Source of the DNA: Nitrospira sp.
GTDB lineage: Bacteria; Nitrospirota; Nitrospiria; Nitrospirales; UBA8639
Reading direction: 5' to 3'
Length of the DNA stretch: 64,000 nucleotides
Assembly: GCA_024760505.1 (NCBI GenBank)
Contig: CP058931.1
Coordinates: 2,242,001-2,306,000 of the forward strand
Shown here: piece by piece, positions 1 to 8,392 of the stretch
Layout of the letters: each line of letters opens with the position of its first letter
Numbering within the stretch: the first letter of the stretch is position 1
The notes under the pieces: model-generated
Databases searched by the model: none
Told to the model about the DNA's origin: nothing
What the model saw: only the letters and a program-made list of their open reading frames with translations
Program-made: the position numbers and the translations under genes

Positions 1-206
1 AAAGTGATATCATACGGGCCGGGCTGCATATTGCTGGAGGCTTCGGGGAAATAGGCGATGTCGAGGGCCTCTCCCAACGCCAGCAAATCGTCCTCCATAT
101 TCAGAATGCTTAACTGGCATCCGTCACAAGAGGCAAACTTCACCACCGCAATCCGGGGGCGAAGCCTGGTTGAAGGATTCTGAGTTGGGGCAGTTGTTCC
201 GTCCAT
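1..206 (-). CDS. hydD: Group 3b [NiFe] hydrogenase, small (delta) subunit, N-terminal part
   Basis: The first 68 residues of a hydrogenase small subunit; the gene runs off the left edge. After a short polar leader the protein reads VVKFASCDGCQLSIL, the CxxC-type start of the proximal [4Fe-4S] site of the NADH:ubiquinone oxidoreductase 20 kDa/hydrogenase small-subunit family. In sulfhydrogenases this cytoplasmic subunit carries electrons between the NiFe subunit and the diaphorase pair HydB/HydG. The ATG at 206 follows a GAGGGG ribosome site by about 8 bases. hydG ends 121 bp upstream on the same strand, so hydG-hydD form an operon that should continue into hydA outside the window. Confidence 0.9.
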   Translation of the reverse strand, partial: MDGTTAPTQNPSTRLRPRIAVVKFASCDGCQLSILNMEDDLLALGEALDIAYFPEASSNMQPGPYDIT

Positions 207-327
207 TTTAATCAATTCCCCTCATTTGTAAGGAGAGGTGAAGGGGAGGTAGAGATTTCCCCAGGTCGAAAAGTGGCCAACTGTACTGATGTCTCCTCTG
301 ACAAAAGACGACGGCCTCTGGTTCTAC

Positions 328-1164
328 TCACACCCCCACTTTCCCAAAAAACGGCACCACACGGTCTAACCGCATCACGGGCCCGTCTTTACAGACAAAA
401 AAGGGCCCGAGCTGACAATGCCCGCAGAGTCCGATGCCGCATTCCATATGCCGCTCCAACGACACATACATGGCGTCAGGGCGCAGACCTTGATGTGAGA
501 GGGTATTACAGGCAATCCGCATCATGATCTCCGGTCCGCACATCATGACCAGCGTATTGTCAGGGTCCAACTGCAGTTGGTCAAACAATTCGGTGACCAC
601 GCCCACATGGCTATGCCAGGTTTTGCCGGGTTCATCGCTGGTCAGCAGCACCTGCGTGCGGGGCTCATGCCGCCATGCATCGAAGCGTTCCCGGTAGAGC
701 AAATCGTGGGGGGTTTTTACCCCGTGGAGAATGGTCATGGCGCCATACTCCTCCCGCCTGCGGAACATATATTCAATGGCTCCCACCACCGGGGCGCAAC
801 CCAATCCGCCGGTGACGATAAGCACATCCTTCCCCTGGGCTTCCTTCATGGGCCATCCAATTCCAAACGGCCCACGAACACCCACACTCTCACCCACGTG
901 CATCGCGCCCAATACCTGCGTGATTCGTCCCACCACACGAATGGTGTGGTCCAGAAATTCCGGCTCGCCAGGGTCCGACACAATGGAAATGGCTACCTCG
1001 CCTACACCAAACACATAGAGCATGTTGAACTGCCCCGCCTCAAACCGGAATGACTTCCGGTGATCAGGGTCGGTGAGTTGCAGTCGAAAGGTTACGATGT
1101 CGGTGGACTCCTGTTTCTTGTCCACGATCACAGCCGGATGAATGAGGTAGGGATTATGAGGCAT
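328..1164 (-). CDS. hydG: Group 3b hydrogenase gamma subunit (FAD/NAD(P)H-binding diaphorase)
   Basis: A 278-residue ferredoxin reductase-like protein: FAD-binding beta barrel (about 1-100), NAD(P)-binding Rossmann part (about 105-230; GGLGCAPV and MMCGPEIM motifs), and a C-terminal cysteine cluster (ECGIGLCGHC, then a further Cys) for a [2Fe-2S] centre. In HydBGDA complexes it oxidises or reduces NAD(P)H while HydD/HydA handle H2. Length is usual for the family. It is normally next to hydB, but here hydB lies 7.8 kb upstream (8955-10076), so hydG needs its own promoter. A weak sigma-54-like element and a perfect inverted repeat lie in the 390 bp upstream. Confidence 0.92.
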   Translation of the reverse strand: MPHNPYLIHPAVIVDKKQESTDIVTFRLQLTDPDHRKSFRFEAGQFNMLYVFGVGEVAISIVSDPGEPEFLDHTIRVVGRITQVLGAMHVGESVGVRGPFGIGWPMKEAQGKDVLIVTGGLGCAPVVGAIEYMFRRREEYGAMTILHGVKTPHDLLYRERFDAWRHEPRTQVLLTSDEPGKTWHSHVGVVTELFDQLQLDPDNTLVMMCGPEIMMRIACNTLSHQGLRPDAMYVSLERHMECGIGLCGHCQLGPFFVCKDGPVMRLDRVVPFFGKVGV

Positions 1165-1260
1165 GCGGTGGGTTATCCAGATTGAACTGATCCGTCAGTT
1201 TGGGAGGTTTTACCAATTTATGTTTCATCATAACAAAAGGAGTCCATTGGATCTTCCCTC

Positions 1261-1279
1261 GTTTTGAATTTTTCAAAAC
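1261..1279. promoter_or_regulatory. Perfect 8-bp inverted repeat, possible operator
   Basis: GTTTTGAA-TTT-TTCAAAAC is a perfect 8+8 inverted repeat with a 3-base centre, about 100 bp from the hydG start and 280 bp from the next plus-strand gene. Size and symmetry suit a dimeric regulator. In AT-rich DNA such a repeat can also arise by chance. Confidence 0.3.
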
Positions 1280-1347
1280 TGTGGATAAATTCAGTGTAGC
1301 CTTTCTCCTCAAAAATCACAGGATTGAAGGCTATTAATTCTGTAACA

Positions 1348-1362
1348 GCAATTTCAAAGCCA
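1348..1362 (-). promoter_or_regulatory. Weak sigma-54-like element upstream of hydG
   Basis: On the minus strand the sequence is TGGCTTTGAAATTGC. It has GG and GC 10 bases apart and an exact TTGC, but TGGCTT in place of TGGCAC/T. It lies about 185 bp from the hydG start, farther than the other elements in the window, so it is only a possible promoter. Confidence 0.25.
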
Positions 1363-1556
1363 AAATTCTTGAATGCCATTCTACTATTATTCTAAGGAGA
1401 AATTTATTTATTAAAAGATGGATAGTGTAATTCAGAAGGAGGAGAATGGCCGATTCTGGGGCATTCTAGGTTTAATTTTATTATGTCAGTATAATTGCCC
1501 CAATTAAGTGCAAAGAAAACGTGGACCTTAAGCGTTTAGCATGTAAGGAGCCTCAG

Positions 1557-2720
1557 ATGGGGTTTTTCAATAAATTCTTCGGGTTCCGCTGGAGCCTTTA
1601 CATCGTCCAGAACGGAACCCAATTGACGTATGCCATGCACGAGCACTCGGTTATTAGAATGCTTGGCTATGTGATGGGTTACTTTGCTAACGGTGGAAGG
1701 CCCGTCGAGCCTTGGAGCTTGCTCCTGAACTTCAACCGCAAGCATCAGACGATAAAGCTGGGGCCTGAGCATTTCACTTCTGACGGAAAATATGTAACTC
1801 CTGCCCTTATTCAGCAAATCGAGTCCATAGACCCCGGCTGGAAAGTTGAAGGCGCGAAGCCGGTTTTTGAAGAGGCAGCGACAAAAAAACGCATCAAGAT
1901 CAGCGAGTACACACCAGGGCACAGCAACATCCAATCGATGCTTGACAACATCCATAAACCCGGTGAACTTACCTTCTACTCTGTGATGGATGAAATCTTT
2001 GGAAAGGAAGGATTCAGCGAAAAATCCTTTGCGCAGGGTGACGTGACGATGGACGCTGGGAATTCACCATCACAGCGAGTGGAACGTCACAGCGGCAGCA
2101 AGCCTGGATCTGTTGTCGAAGACGCCGCTACTTTACCATCTGAGAATGTCGCGGACGGTCAGCGAGACTCAATCATTGTTGAGTTATTCGCCCGTAATGA
2201 GGAAGAGGCAGAGGCAATTGACCAGTTGATCCAAGAAACCATGGCGGAGGAAGGTGTTCTTGGGTATGTTATTGTCAGCTGGGTCCTCCCTGAAATACTC
2301 GCTGACATGGGTATTAGGCATCTTCCAGCCATCCAAATTGATGAAGAGATCATGATTCAAGGCAGAGCTCCCAGCAAAATAGAGATCGTCTCATGGTTCG
2401 ACCGGTCGCGGCCACCGGAAACCCGTGCTCCTCGGCAATCCGGTCCAAACGAGAGGTGGCCGCAGTCGCTTGAAGAAGCAGTAACGCGATTAGTTGATGG
2501 GCTCAGAGAAAAGGACAAGAGGGCAATTGCCTCTGCCAATGAGGAGCAGACCCTGACACTAAATAGTGGATTTGGCAGCTGGGGCCAAGGAATCAGAAAT
2601 GGGCTTGGTTTATGGGCAGGCAATCCTGCGCTATTGCGTGACTGTGGCACTACAGACCCGGATGAGGCATCGCTAGCCATCATCCGTGCCGTCCAAGTGC
2701 ACCTTCGAAGTAGGCAGTAA
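1557..2720 (+). CDS. Unknown protein with a cysteine-less thioredoxin-like domain and a DUF6794-like C-terminus
   Basis: A 387-residue protein using the ATG at 1557, which follows AAGGAG; an upstream in-frame GTG at 1521 has no such site. Three parts are visible. The first 130 residues are unrecognised and rich in aromatic residues. After a low-complexity Ser/Gly linker, residues about 205-280 look like a small thioredoxin fold (HLPAIQIDEEIMI with the cis-Pro segment), but no CxxC is present, so it cannot be a classical redox protein. The last 75 residues (WPQSLEEAV... GLWAGN...) resemble DUF6794. GC is lower than in the neighbours, suggesting transfer. Function is not known. Confidence 0.6.
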   Translation: MGFFNKFFGFRWSLYIVQNGTQLTYAMHEHSVIRMLGYVMGYFANGGRPVEPWSLLLNFNRKHQTIKLGPEHFTSDGKYVTPALIQQIESIDPGWKVEGAKPVFEEAATKKRIKISEYTPGHSNIQSMLDNIHKPGELTFYSVMDEIFGKEGFSEKSFAQGDVTMDAGNSPSQRVERHSGSKPGSVVEDAATLPSENVADGQRDSIIVELFARNEEEAEAIDQLIQETMAEEGVLGYVIVSWVLPEILADMGIRHLPAIQIDEEIMIQGRAPSKIEIVSWFDRSRPPETRAPRQSGPNERWPQSLEEAVTRLVDGLREKDKRAIASANEEQTLTLNSGFGSWGQGIRNGLGLWAGNPALLRDCGTTDPDEASLAIIRAVQVHLRSRQ

Positions 2721-2852
2721 GAGGACAAGGCCGTCTGACTAATGCTATCCGTAGGAGTTCCTCATACTAAACATCTATAGAGGGATGGCCGTGAACATCT
2801 CTGGAGGGTCAGAAACATAAAAATAAATGTTCGACCTTGAGAAAGAACAAGA

Positions 2853-3974
2853 ATGATTGGAGAGTGGTTGTCCAATGTGAACGTATCTCTCGGATTGTCG
2901 ATCCTTGTCGCAATCCTGTCCTCCCCGCTAATCAGACTTTTTCGATGGTTGGAGAAATTCGAGGGCAAACTTAAGGAATCTGCGTACTCCCTTTCCGAGA
3001 TGCGCATGGCATTCCGCAAGAGGATGCTCTTCTATCCCCTCATGATAGCGTTGGCATGGGCTCTGTTGCTCTACTTTTTCCTGCCTTTTGCTGTGTTTGC
3101 CACGTGGGCGAAAGAGGCCTTCCAACAGCAATCATCTCCTTACGAGACGAATTTAGCAATTAAAGGGATGGGCATTTTCGCCTGTTGGCTTGTGGTGTTC
3201 GGAAAGGTCGGATGGGGATATGCTAGGGATCGCGGAGAAAAGAAAATGGAAAAGATATCAACAGATAACATGGAATATATGGAATTCTTTCCAAGTAATC
3301 CGAATGATGAATTATGGAAGTTCAAAATTAAGGATCTGTTTCCGCATACTGATAAATTGGCTAGGCATGTCCTCATGGTACTAACAGCTAATGAAGATCT
3401 ATCGAATATTGAACGATTGAAAGACCTATTAGAGAGGGATAGTCCACGACCCGGAGTAGATGATTTCGCACAGATAAAACGGAACAGGAGTCAATTCTTT
3501 CTGAACAAGTTAAGACTCGGATTCTTGTACAATGTTTGGAAAGATATCTTGGAGGAAGGACGGGATACTTCATCGATTGCAGAAGCTATATCGGAACTTG
3601 GGAGTGAGGTAACGGAATCGTACGAGGAATTTCGAAAGACAATTTTTTCTTGTCGAAGGACCAAGAACATCTTGGGGCACTTTCGGAACCGAACCTCCTT
3701 CCATTACGACCAGAAACAAATTGAAAAGGCTCTCGAAATTGGTGCAGAAGACACCGGGGAGATTATCGTAGGAGACTTAGATACCCATTTTATTGTTGCC
3801 TATCAAGCCCTCGACCTGATTCCGGCAGGACGCCCGTCTCCCGAGGAAGTCTCAAAGATTAAGGATGAGATGGAACTAATTCAGGACAAGTTTCATGCTT
3901 TTGTGGGCGTGCTCTTCCCTGCTTACATCCAAAGTCGTTCATTAAAGGAGAAGGTTGAGATCACAAGAAGATAA
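2853..3974 (+). CDS. Unknown membrane-anchored protein
   Basis: 373 residues. Three hydrophobic stretches in the first 125 residues (about 10-28, 58-83 and 103-122) look like membrane helices; the remaining 250 residues are charged and predicted soluble. I recognise no family. The first ATG is used, with only a weak purine-rich site (GAGAAAG) before it. Base composition is AT-richer than the hydrogenase genes, as in the preceding unknown gene. Both sit in the segment that separates hydG from hydB and were probably acquired together. Confidence 0.55.
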   Translation: MIGEWLSNVNVSLGLSILVAILSSPLIRLFRWLEKFEGKLKESAYSLSEMRMAFRKRMLFYPLMIALAWALLLYFFLPFAVFATWAKEAFQQQSSPYETNLAIKGMGIFACWLVVFGKVGWGYARDRGEKKMEKISTDNMEYMEFFPSNPNDELWKFKIKDLFPHTDKLARHVLMVLTANEDLSNIERLKDLLERDSPRPGVDDFAQIKRNRSQFFLNKLRLGFLYNVWKDILEEGRDTSSIAEAISELGSEVTESYEEFRKTIFSCRRTKNILGHFRNRTSFHYDQKQIEKALEIGAEDTGEIIVGDLDTHFIVAYQALDLIPAGRPSPEEVSKIKDEMELIQDKFHAFVGVLFPAYIQSRSLKEKVEITRR

Positions 3975-4089
3975 AAGTGGGCGAGAGTTTTCCCCTATAG
4001 CTTTTTCTTTTTCCCATATGTTCAGAGTCCAAATGAAAAACCGTTAGGAACATACTCATCAATCCTGAACAAAAGACTGAGGTGACATC

Positions 4090-4782
4090 ATGAGCAAAAA
4101 AATATTGGTTGTGCTCACCAGCGTCGAAAAGTATCCAAACTTGAATCGGGCAACCGGATTGTGGCTCGGTGAGGCTGTGCACTTCGTCAAAAAAGTCGAA
4201 GAGGCCGGCTATGAGGTAGATTATGTCAGCCCCAAAGGGGGCTATACTCCGATTGACCCGCACAGTCTGGAGCAGGCAGACGCGACTGATTGGGAATGGT
4301 ATCAGAAGAAAGATTTCATGAATCGTCTTGGGACGACGCTCAAACCCAGCGAGGTCAATCCGGATGATTACCTGGCGATTTACTATACTGGGGGTCATGG
4401 GGTGATCTGGGATTTTCCCGAGAACCAGGAACTCCAAGCAATCAGCCAGAAGATTTATGAGAATGGTGGATTTGTTTCATCAGTTTGTCACGGCGCTCTC
4501 GGGTTGCTGAACATTCAGTTATCGGATGGAACGTTACTCATTAAGGGCAAAACCGTTACCGGCTTTTCAAATGAGGAAGAAAAGCTTGTGGAGCTCGACA
4601 AGGTCGTGCCTTTTTTAACAGAGACCGAATTAATCAAGCGGGGGGCGGTCTATAAGAAAGCCGATAAGCCGTGGGCTCCGTTTGCTCTTAAGAACATCAG
4701 GGTTATCACCGGACAGAACCCGGCATCTGGCGGTGCGGTGGCTGATCTTCTGATAGCGGCACTTCGAAAAAGCGGAACATGA
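4090..4782 (+). CDS. Hsp31/DJ-1/PfpI-family protein
   Basis: A 230-residue class I glutamine amidotransferase-like protein of the DJ-1/Hsp31 group. The nucleophile elbow VCHGA carries the reactive Cys, and GLWLGE near residue 25 supplies the conserved acidic partner. The YYTGGHG segment is also typical. Members act as glyoxalase III/deglycase-type or chaperone proteins against reactive carbonyls; which activity applies here cannot be told. GAGGTGA lies just before the ATG. It stands alone among stress-type genes of the island that splits the hydrogenase locus. Confidence 0.85.
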   Translation: MSKKILVVLTSVEKYPNLNRATGLWLGEAVHFVKKVEEAGYEVDYVSPKGGYTPIDPHSLEQADATDWEWYQKKDFMNRLGTTLKPSEVNPDDYLAIYYTGGHGVIWDFPENQELQAISQKIYENGGFVSSVCHGALGLLNIQLSDGTLLIKGKTVTGFSNEEEKLVELDKVVPFLTETELIKRGAVYKKADKPWAPFALKNIRVITGQNPASGGAVADLLIAALRKSGT

Positions 4783-5266
4783 AAATTTATGATTCGGGTC
4801 TTACAGCTAGACGATGTGTGTCTGAAATCTATCTTAGGGGCTCCCTGTAAAAAAGCGCTAGTGGGTAAATGATTCGCACCTGTGTCCCCAACTCTCGTGG
4901 CAAACTGGTGCTCTGTGTTGCCGGGTTTCGCCTCGGCAGGCGAGAGCCTTTTGATTCGGCAAAAGGCCCCAAAACCATTGACGCCCCGTCTGGCCTCATG
5001 GGAGCGGAGGGATGCGAGTCTCAAGAGGGCGGACCAACTCGCTTCGCTCAAACAAGGCCCGCCAGCTGATAAGAGCGTCCCTCCCTTGGGCCAGCCGGAA
5101 GGCGTCGGACAATGGGAAACGAACCTTTCAGCGACAAACATGAAAGAGCGAGGAGCCATATATTCTGTATGATCCCAAAAAGCTTCTGACAGGGCACTCC
5201 ATCGTATGCAACACCCGCCGGTTGCGCACCGGTTAGCTTGTTCGTTCTGCTCTGAGGGAAATTCCA
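4783..5266. other. 484-bp stretch without a convincing gene
   Basis: Two overlapping plus-strand reading frames (4869-5069 and 4882-5172) have no ribosome site and a composition (repeated Ala-Ser-Leu-Lys-Arg runs) typical of non-coding GC-rich spacer. The part from about 4920 to 5110 is unusually GC-rich for the island and looks like dispersed intergenic repeat material. I see no RNA gene. Confidence 0.4.
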
Positions 5267-5569
5267 ATGAAATATAGCACTCCTAAGAAATTTGCTGTTC
5301 CTCTGAATCGCCAAGAGGTTTCTCAGTCATGGAGTCAGCGGGGGTATTCGTGCGATGTGTTTATCGATCCTCCCGGACGGGAGTGGAATGATTTCGTTCA
5401 TTCGACCAACGAGCTGGTCACTGTTGTTGAAGGAAAATTGCGAATGACCATTGAGGGTGAAGAGATTATCGCGGAACCCGGAGATGAGGTATTCATTCCG
5501 AAAGAGGCCTGTCATTCGGTAAAAAATATTCATCACGCGACGACCAAATGGTTGTACGGGTATGATTGA
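5267..5569 (+). CDS. Small cupin-domain protein
   Basis: A 100-residue single-domain cupin. Both cupin motifs are visible: motif 1 around DFVHSTNELVTVVEGKL, with one His and the Glu, and motif 2 around PGDEVFIPKEACHSV with the second His. This gives a plausible mononuclear metal site, although motif 1 lacks the usual second His. Substrate is unknown; such proteins range from sensors to small dioxygenases or isomerases. The start ATG follows GAGGGAAATTCCA. It is not closely linked to other genes. Confidence 0.75.
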   Translation: MKYSTPKKFAVPLNRQEVSQSWSQRGYSCDVFIDPPGREWNDFVHSTNELVTVVEGKLRMTIEGEEIIAEPGDEVFIPKEACHSVKNIHHATTKWLYGYD

Positions 5570-5803
5570 GAGCATGAAAGTATTAATGCCATCCGTTAGA
5601 ACTTGGTGCGAAGTGATGAATGGGTCATGCCACACAGACGTTCTGGGAGGCGAGGGCATTCTGCTGGGCACAAATCCTTCGCCGCCGGCTTAGGATGACC
5701 ATATGATGAAGGGCTAACCGAATCATTATGTGTTCGTCCAACGCCTGGATGATGAATTCCAAGTTTTTACATTTTTTTTTCGATGTGTTTTATTCTATGA
5801 TCC

Positions 5804-6280
5804 ATGATGCGATTTATCCGTCTGTCCGACTACACCTGGTGGATCTGGTTGTGCCTTGCCGGTTGCTTGCTGGCCGGCCTGCTCGTTGACCCGACTTACT
5901 TCTTCCTGGCTATCCTCATTTCCACCATCCAAGCCTTGGTTTTTTTTGCTCGCGAAGAAAATGCCTTGTCTTTTCCTGCGCAACTTCGTCTCGCGTATCT
6001 GCTTCTCCTCGTCGTGCTGTATCTGCCGCCACTTCGATTTCTCTATTGGGTCCCGGCTATTGGCACATTGATCCTGTGTTTTGCCGGGTACTGTCTCCTG
6101 GCACGTTGTCTTTCCTTGCTCCCATGGAACCGGGATTCGCCTCTGACATTTCAGGAAGTCGTCAGGACTTTCAGTGTTCCTCCTAATCTTGATGTCACCC
6201 TGCGAGGCAAACCTGCATCCGGGTGTCCCGGTGGAGTGTGTTCACTGGAAGTTCAAATCGGCAAGTCCGCAAAGACCTGA
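5804..6280 (+). CDS. Small unknown membrane protein
   Basis: 158 residues with about four hydrophobic helices in the first 115 (WWIWLCLAGCLLAGLL; YFFLAILISTIQALVFF; LAYLLLLVVLYL; AIGTLILCFAGYCLLA), then a hydrophilic tail with a Gly-Cys-Pro-Gly-Gly-Val-Cys segment that could bind metal or form a disulfide. Two adjacent ATG codons (5804, 5807) could start it and no strong ribosome site is visible. An IS5-family element begins about 75 bp after the stop. Family unknown. Confidence 0.5.
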   Translation: MMRFIRLSDYTWWIWLCLAGCLLAGLLVDPTYFFLAILISTIQALVFFAREENALSFPAQLRLAYLLLLVVLYLPPLRFLYWVPAIGTLILCFAGYCLLARCLSLLPWNRDSPLTFQEVVRTFSVPPNLDVTLRGKPASGCPGGVCSLEVQIGKSAKT

Positions 6281-6355
6281 GGAGGCAATCACCGATTTGT
6301 TAGGGTACCGGGGAAATGTAATGTGGATGGAGACGCACGTATTGGGATATATTTT

Positions 6356-7610
6356 GGGCACCTCTAAAAACGTGCGAGGTGACTCGGGTCCCCCGCGGTG
6401 GATGAGACCGGGGGTGGAATCAGTGAGTAAAATCCACAGCCAGCGAGGTTGGCTCCCCTGATTTGTCCGATTCATGGTCGTTTCGGCTCCATGCTTACGC
6501 CAATTGTCCTCTGACGGCGGTCGTCAGTACCAGGAACCGCTGGAAGTTGTAGGTAAGATTTTTCAGCCCGATCTTCGCGCGTGCCCGAACCCGCCCAATG
6601 GTGCGAACAAGGTTGCCCCCCATCGCCATGATCTGATGACCGAAGACATGTTCGACACGGGCGCGAATACGTGAGCGGTGTCGGTTGGAACTTGTTTGTT
6701 GAGTGGTCAAGGGCTTGGCCCGATACCCTTTGTACTGAATCCGCGAGCGCAGTTTCCGTTTCTTAAGCTGGGCTTCGATCTCTTCTGACCGATAGGCCGC
6801 ATCGGCCCACACGTCGCGTCCCGCAGACTGGGGCTGCAACATGTCGGTGAGCACCTGACTGTCATGCACCGCCGCATCGGTGACCGTATAGCGCCGAATG
6901 AGTTTATGCTGGTTGTCCACATTGACGTGATTCTTATACCCGTAGTGACTGATGCCCCGCTTGACGGTCCACTGGGCTTCTGTATCTTTCTGCCGCCGTT
7001 TCGCTGGCTGCGCTTCCCAGTCCGCCGGGCAATCACCAGCTTTGATCGTGGCATTTTCCTCCCGTGTATTGCGTTGTTTCGGCACGGGAATCAGGGAGGC
7101 ATCAATGAGCTGGCCCCCACGCGCTTGTAACCCCTGGCTCGCCAGGTAGGTGTCAAATTGCTTGAAGAGGGTCTCAACGACTCCGGCTTGGGCCAAGGTC
7201 TCGCGGAACAGCCAGATGGTCTTGGCATCGGGAATTCGCTGATGCAGATCGAGGCCTAAGAAGCGCATGAACGAGAGCCGATCGCGGATCTGATATTCTG
7301 TTTGGTCATCAGACAAGTTATAGAGGGCTTGCACCACCAAGATTTTGAACATGAGTAGGGCATCAAATGGTGGTCGACCGCCCTTTGGGCGTTTGGAACG
7401 ACACAAGCTCTTCTCCAACGGCTTCCGAAAACGAGCCCAAGGAATATGCTGGGCAAGTTGTTCCAACGGATCCCCCTTCTGGGTGAGAGCGTCATAGCGA
7501 TGACTCAGGTCAAAGAATCCGAGTTGTCCAGATGTGTGCATGAGCGTTCCTCCTTGGAAGAGACTTATGCCACAGACCAACAGAATTGTCAGTAGTTTTT
7601 AGAGATGCCC
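6356..7610 (-). mobile_element. IS5-family insertion sequence, complete with terminal inverted repeats
   Basis: A 1,255-bp element. The left end (6356-6371) reads GGGCACCTCTAAAAAC and the right end (7595-7610), read inward, GGGCATCTCTAAAAAC: 15 of 16 bases match. Both flanks carry TTTT next to the element (6352-6355 and 7611-7614), consistent with a 4-bp target duplication, though in T-rich sequence this is weak. One transposase gene fills the element. Its intactness suggests recent insertion into the island between hydG and hydB. Confidence 0.9.
6495..7541 (-). CDS. IS5-family DDE transposase
   Basis: A 348-residue transposase. The ATG at 7541 is chosen because AAGGAGG precedes it at ideal spacing; an upstream in-frame start would add 13 residues. 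The N-terminal helical domain (RPPFDALLMFKILVVQALY, SDDQTEYQIRDR) is followed by the DDE catalytic core: first Asp in GGQLIDASLIP, second in VWADAAYRSEE, and Glu in RARVEHVFG. The reading frame is intact, so the element may be active. Confidence 0.93.
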   Translation of the reverse strand: MHTSGQLGFFDLSHRYDALTQKGDPLEQLAQHIPWARFRKPLEKSLCRSKRPKGGRPPFDALLMFKILVVQALYNLSDDQTEYQIRDRLSFMRFLGLDLHQRIPDAKTIWLFRETLAQAGVVETLFKQFDTYLASQGLQARGGQLIDASLIPVPKQRNTREENATIKAGDCPADWEAQPAKRRQKDTEAQWTVKRGISHYGYKNHVNVDNQHKLIRRYTVTDAAVHDSQVLTDMLQPQSAGRDVWADAAYRSEEIEAQLKKRKLRSRIQYKGYRAKPLTTQQTSSNRHRSRIRARVEHVFGHQIMAMGGNLVRTIGRVRARAKIGLKNLTYNFQRFLVLTTAVRGQLA

Positions 7611-7864
7611 TTTTTTGAATTGGGGATTCCTTCTTTATTCATTGGTGTCGATAACGTTGGAATCATCCGATTTTCGTCAACGTAGCCATCCTGAAGGCTG
7701 CATGATCGGGCTGTGATAATTTAGTGATCATGGCCATCTCCTAAAGTCTGGCGCTTGGAATCCGCCCCGTTGGGCAAAGGTTCAGGTCCCGATTCCGATG
7801 GCTTTTTTGGGTTAGAGGTTTTGTACGCAGTATTCATTCACTTCACACAAGATAGGAGAAGAAT

Positions 7865-8152
7865 ATGGCGAGTGTCGGTTATCACGAACCCATTGAGGAA
7901 TTGTCCGATGAAACCCGCGACATGCATCGAGCCATCGTTTCGTTGATGGAGGAACTGGAAGCTGTTGATTGGTACAATCAGCGTACTAATGCCTGCAAAG
8001 ACCCGGACCTCAAAGCCATTTTGGCGCACAATCGCGACGAGGAGAAGGAACATGCCTCGATGGTGCTTGAATGGATTCGACGCAAGGATCCTACATTTTC
8101 GAAGCATTTGAAGGACTATCTGTTTACAGAGAAACCCATCGCGCATAAGTAG
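7865..8152 (+). CDS. Encapsulated-ferritin-like protein (EncFtn family) without cargo tail
   Basis: A 95-residue two-helix protein closely resembling the Rhodospirillum rubrum EncFtn ferroxidase domain. Residues matching its iron sites are all present: Glu29, Glu30, Glu32, Trp36, Tyr37, Glu59, Glu60 and His63 (MEELEAVDWY and RDEEKEHA). EncFtn forms ring-shaped decamers that oxidise Fe2+ inside an encapsulin shell. Here the protein stops just after the second helix (FTEKPIAHK), without the C-terminal extension that normally docks it to encapsulin, and no encapsulin gene lies nearby. AGGAGAAGAAT precedes the ATG. It may act free in the cytoplasm, or its shell is elsewhere. Confidence 0.88.
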   Translation: MASVGYHEPIEELSDETRDMHRAIVSLMEELEAVDWYNQRTNACKDPDLKAILAHNRDEEKEHASMVLEWIRRKDPTFSKHLKDYLFTEKPIAHK

Positions 8153-8204
8153 CCGGGCGATGTCGATTGGTGCGACCTCTGCCAGGTTTCACTGCCGCTT
8201 GGCT

Positions 8205-8270
8205 TATTCGGGTGGCTGGCAGAGGGCGTGGACTTCCCCGGTAAGGTCGATGCCCGTCTGGCGCCAGATG
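8205..8270 (-). pseudogene. Divergent copy of the hydB 3' end
   Basis: On the minus strand this stretch encodes GIDLTGEVHALCQPPE followed by a stop, almost the same as the HydB end GIDLTEEVHALCQPPS. The 60 bases from 8210 match those from 8961 at 51 positions, with the first 28 identical. Upstream, the Cys-Pro of the last cluster is replaced (Trp-Arg-Gln-Thr-Gly) and homology fades. It is a remnant of a second hydB-type gene, with the toxin-antitoxin pair between it and intact hydB. Confidence 0.8.
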
Positions 8271-8330
8271 CTGAACTTTTCAACGTTTAAACAATGGAAG
8301 TTTTTGGGATAGAATCTCCATTAAGTGTTA

Positions 8331-8365
8331 AGCGCTTTGACGTTATAACGCTAAAGCGCTATAAT
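8331..8365 (+). promoter_or_regulatory. Toxin-antitoxin promoter embedded in a palindromic operator
   Basis: TTGACG (8337-8342) and TATAAT (8360-8365) are separated by exactly 17 bp, a near-consensus sigma-70 promoter. The -35 and spacer lie within a 30-bp palindrome (8331-8360) with arms AGCGCTTT and AAAGCGCT and inner CGTTA/TAACG; only four positions break symmetry. A ribbon-helix-helix antitoxin bound here would cover the promoter, the usual autoregulation of such operons. Confidence 0.8.
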
Positions 8366-8392
8366 GCCGGTATCATAATGAGGTGAAATTCC

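Larger units (their letters stand above)
1165..1556. other. Intergenic region upstream of hydG (AT-rich)
   Basis: This 392-bp stretch separates divergent hydG (-) from an unknown gene (+). It is more AT-rich than the hydrogenase genes. I see no convincing gene. It holds the inverted repeat at 1261-1279 and a weak -24/-12-like element at 1348-1362. If hydG really lost contact with hydB, its present promoter must lie here. Confidence 0.5.

Noticed and set aside
1154..1231. 25-codon minus-strand leader frame overlapping the hydG start
   Set aside because: Preceded by CTCC-type sequence with no ribosome site; could be chance.
4869..5172. Overlapping plus-strand frames of 66 and 96 codons
   Set aside because: No ribosome site; they overlap in different frames, and the sequence looks like GC-rich dispersed spacer DNA.
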